A DNA stretch of 10,000 nt, taken from contig NC_092571.1 in assembly GCF_037975245.1 (NCBI RefSeq), forward strand, positions 9,832,417 to 9,842,416, read 5' to 3'. The notes under the pieces were generated by a model that was not told the origin of the DNA, searched no databases, and saw nothing but the letters and a program-made list of their open reading frames with translations. This document shows, piece by piece, positions 8,491 through 10,000 of this stretch. The DNA comes from Apostichopus japonicus (lineage: Eukaryota > Echinodermata > Holothuroidea > Aspidochirotida > Stichopodidae). Both the position numbers and the translations under genes were made by a program. The first letter of the stretch is position 1; the number at the start of each line of letters is the position of its first letter.

Positions 8491-8643
8491 GGGCCCCCTT
8501 TAACCGGCCCCAGGGGCCACATGCAGCAGAGCGACCACGGCAGACATCCACTTTTGGATATACTGGGGTTTTCCACAAATGTTCCAATACTCAGATATTG
8601 GTACCTCGTTCGTTTGATCAAAGTGCACTGGGCTGCCGGTCTA
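8491..8643 (-). repeat. Terminal domain T, right copy (153 bp)
   Basis: Reverse complement of the left T, same length, with one visible mismatch. The same tip, hairpin and GGCCCCAGGGGCC palindrome are present. Sequence after 8643 has no counterpart on the other side, which fixes the outer boundary of the element. Confidence 0.75.
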
Positions 8644-8866
8644 GTAGGTCAGATTCGTGTACGAAAGAATGTGGCGAACTACTCCTCATTCTTAAACCTC
8701 AACCTTGATTGTTAAGTGTATGACGATCGATGTGTCCCCAGATTGAAGTGGTCATATACCCAACTATGGCCTGCAACTCTATGGATTACCTACTTCTTAC
8801 AACCTTTTAATAGGATGAGAATGTTAGCAAGGCATACCCTAGTGAAAGTGAACAAGATCATCCACC

Positions 8867-8976
8867 ATTCCCAACCCCACCCTACCCCACACCTCCATTT
8901 TCACTTCCATCCCTCCATGTTCCGCCTGTCTCCACCTCTCACACTCTCGCTCTCTCTCTCTCCACCTTTTTTATGT
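8867..8976 (+). repeat. Pyrimidine-rich low-complexity tract
   Basis: A long C- and T-dominated run (CCCAACCCCACCCTACCCCAC and similar) grades into CT dinucleotides near 8941-8962. The frame across it translates to Pro/Ser/His/Leu low-complexity sequence and is not taken as coding. Confidence 0.75.
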
Positions 8977-9304
8977 CCTAGCACGCTTCCTTTCTCACAA
9001 TATTTTAACATATGATTTTCGTATCCTGATTTCGACAAACTTGTGTGTATAGTATACAGTGTATAGTGGACGATCACCATATAATGTTATATCAAAGGAG
9101 CATTTACCTTTTTAACTTTTAAGTATTGACGTTTCACTGACTTGTAACTTGGCAACAGAAATAATCAAACTAAACAACCATACGTGACCAAAGACGGTAT
9201 TTATGTAACCATAACATACATACGATGTGCAAATTGTAATCCATAAACCCTTGCGGGTTTCTCCTACAGTTGTGGTCGCTTAAGCGTCGTAAAAATAACA
9301 GCTG

Positions 9305-9330
9305 ATTATTATTATTATTATTGTTATTAA

Positions 9331-9364
<34 letters not shown>

Positions 9365-9365
9365 G
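9305..9365. repeat. ATT trinucleotide microsatellite
   Basis: About 20 ATT units, with TTG and TTAAT interruptions near 9322-9331. It lies about 35 bases beyond the donor of the signal-peptide exon, so would be intronic. Confidence 0.95.
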
Positions 9366-9397
9366 AGATTAATAGAGATGATTAAGTGAATACTTAC

Positions 9398-9458
9398 TTA
9401 AGCATTCACTCGCATAGCAGCCAGTCAGTGTGATCCATAAGAACGCGGACAGTTTCAT
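9398..9458 (-). CDS. First coding exon of a secreted protein (signal peptide)
   Basis: On the minus strand, ATG at 9458-9456 has A at position -3, a favourable Kozak context. It opens MKLSAFLWITLTGCYASECL: Lys2, a hydrophobic core of about residues 3-13, and a C-Y-A motif giving a likely signal-peptidase cut after Ala16. The mature part then starts S-E-C-L. After 20 codons plus one base comes GTAAGTAT (9397-9390), a near-perfect splice donor, leaving a phase-1 intron. A signal peptide on its own exon ending in phase 1 is a standard arrangement for metazoan secreted and extracellular-matrix proteins. No upstream in-frame ATG occurs before a TAG near 9569. The protein family cannot be told from 20 residues, and the rest of the gene lies to the left, perhaps beyond the window. 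If the donor is ignored, the frame stops within about 10 codons, so splicing is needed. Confidence 0.55.
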
Positions 9459-9497
9459 GATTGGTTTTGTCGAATAGTATGTCGACCTGTAGACCAA

Positions 9498-9506
9498 TAA
9501 TATATC
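9498..9506 (-). promoter_or_regulatory. Possible TATA element upstream of the signal-peptide exon
   Basis: On the minus strand GATATATTA lies about 40-50 bases before the ATG at 9458, which would allow a start site near 9470-9475 and a very short 5' UTR. CCAAT-type strings flank it: CCAAT at 9460-9466 on the minus strand and at 9493-9498 on the plus strand. In AT-rich DNA such strings are common, so this is only suggestive. A 5' UTR exon farther right is equally possible. Confidence 0.2.
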
Positions 9507-9571
9507 AAAAGTGGAATCCGAAAAATGGATAAAGAGTCGGTACCAAGAAATTGGAAGGAGAAATGTCTAAA

Positions 9572-9587
9572 ATTAATTATAATTAAT
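9572..9587. repeat. 16-bp perfect AT palindrome
   Basis: ATTAATTATAATTAAT equals its own reverse complement. It could extrude or bind a homeodomain-type protein (TAAT cores), but AT-rich DNA yields such strings often. Confidence 0.5.
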
Positions 9588-9777
9588 AAATTATTCTACT
9601 GATTTATCAATGGAGATCAAGCAATGGATATGAAAAACATTATCCACGTCATATTGAAACAAAGATACATCAGGCATATTAATTTGTAAAGTAGAAAACC
9701 ACACAATTTTACATAAAAGCAAAGAAAATATTACTAGTATGCAACAAGTGTTTGTAAAGACAGATAAGGAACGGTGA

Positions 9778-9837
9778 ATCTGTGTGTATTTGTGAGTGTG
9801 TACATGTAAGGGGGGGGGGGGTCTCTGCGTGTGTCCA
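9778..9837 (+). repeat. GT-rich tract with G12 homopolymer
   Basis: TGTGTGTATTTGTGAGTGTG is followed by twelve G (9810-9821) and GCGTGTGTCC. It is simple-sequence DNA. The minus-strand open frame that crosses this region (9591-9890) owes its Pro/His/Thr run to this tract and is not taken as a gene. The rest of 9588-10000 shows nothing else I can support. Confidence 0.8.
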
Positions 9838-10000
9838 TGTCTAAGCCTGGACAAGTGGTGATATGGGACAAAAGAAATTCCTGTCACCAATTACCAAATA
9901 ACAGCGACCAATAGTCATGGGTTGTATAGATAGAGAGTTGTAGAAGAAAGGTAAATGACATCGCTTGTATAGCTAATTCAATAGAAAAAAGTTTTGGTGT

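Larger units (their letters stand above)
4245..8643. mobile_element. Foldback-like element with long inverted arms and internal tandem repeats
   Basis: Two long inverted arms (4245-5515 and 7220-8643) enclose a core of about 1.7 kb. The outermost bases mirror each other: TAGACCGGCAGCCCAGTGC at the left and its reverse complement ending in CTA at 8643, after which similarity stops at once on both sides. Sharp ends, long inverted termini and an array of subrepeats inside each arm are the architecture described for foldback-type DNA elements and for some invertebrate elements that carry satellite-like arrays. TA is present at both ends (4245-4246 and 8642-8643), and GTA (4242-4244 and 8644-8646) or TAG could also be read as a 2-3 bp target duplication, so the superfamily is undecided. 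No full transposase frame is present, which implies a non-autonomous copy. An alternative is a segmental inverted duplication of a satellite array, but the precise termini favour an element. Confidence 0.75.
7220..8643 (-). repeat. Right inverted arm
   Basis: This is the reverse-complement counterpart of the left arm. From outside in: T (8643-8491), two extra A-only monomers with GGTACC at 8459 and 8315, then A-B dimers with A at 8171, 7871 and 7571 and B at 8013 (GATACC variant), 7713 and 7412, then the decayed A-type unit (about 7395-7220). It is about 150 bp longer than the left arm: two extra 144-bp monomers are offset by a deletion of about 140 bp joining the innermost B directly to the decayed unit. 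Confidence 0.85.
8644..9390. other. Single-copy stretch between element and signal-peptide exon
   Basis: If the exon at 9398-9458 is real, this is its first intron. It holds a pyrimidine-rich tract (about 8867-8976, including CTCTCTCTCTCTC), a 6-bp hairpin AAACCC-TTGC-GGGTTT (9245-9260), a 10-bp palindrome CGCTTAAGCG (9277-9286) and an ATT microsatellite. No exon with both a good acceptor and an open phase-1 frame was found. Confidence 0.5.

Noticed and set aside
4245-8643. CRISPR array
   Set aside because: Units are 142-158 bp with no short conserved repeat alternating with unique spacers, and the context is eukaryotic.
8457-8715. Overlapping plus-strand frames at the right end of the element, and the matching frames at 4230-4433 and 8436-8621 on the minus strand
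   Set aside because: They are readings of the inverted terminal domain T, appear at both ends, and run across the element boundary.
8804-8855. Possible second exon on the minus strand between TTTCACTAG and GTAAGAAG
   Set aside because: The splice-like ends are attractive, but the phase-1 frame required by the upstream donor hits TAA after about ten codons.
9256-9305. Plus-strand acceptor-like TTTCTCCTACAG near 9259-9270
   Set aside because: The frame after it ends within about a dozen codons and no supporting donor or upstream exon was seen.

Overview
The window looks like nuclear DNA of an animal with a moderately AT-rich, repeat-rich genome. It has no operon structure, few open frames, trinucleotide and mononucleotide microsatellites, splice-site-like sequences and a large inverted-repeat element. 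The TGACC-type motifs, satellite-like units and microsatellites would suit a marine invertebrate, possibly an echinoderm or other invertebrate deuterostome. That is only an impression; nothing here fixes the taxon.

Layout. Positions 1-175 are a CAT/ATC microsatellite. Positions 403-531 (+) hold a candidate terminal coding exon, with an acceptor in front, a stop codon, and an AATAAA about 135 bases after the stop. Positions 700-4244 are mostly featureless AT-rich DNA, with a G-quadruplex-type run (1714-1746), a small hairpin, a cluster of nuclear-receptor-like half-sites (3725-3745) and a faint old repeat (about 3855-4244).

The dominant object is a 4.4 kb foldback-like element at 4245-8643. 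Its two arms (4245-5515 and 7220-8643) are inverted copies. Each arm begins with a 153-bp terminal domain that differs at one base between arms. An array of a 300-bp dimer repeat follows, made of an A and a B monomer spaced 142 and 158 bp, and then a decayed version of the same dimer toward the interior. Arm-specific rearrangements are visible: two extra A-only 144-bp monomers on the right, and a deletion of about 140 bp at the inner edge of the right array. Single-base variants sit in mirror-image positions in the two arms. The core between the arms (about 5516-7219) is single-copy-looking and carries one clearly coding-like piece on the minus strand (6796-7026), an acidic C-terminal exon of an unrecognised protein. 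No complete transposase is visible, so the element looks non-autonomous.

On the right, 9398-9458 (-) reads as the first coding exon of a secreted protein: a good Kozak A, a textbook signal peptide, then a GTAAGTAT donor in phase 1. If so, the DNA to its left, including the inverted-repeat element, would lie in or beyond the first intron of that minus-strand gene. No convincing second exon was found.
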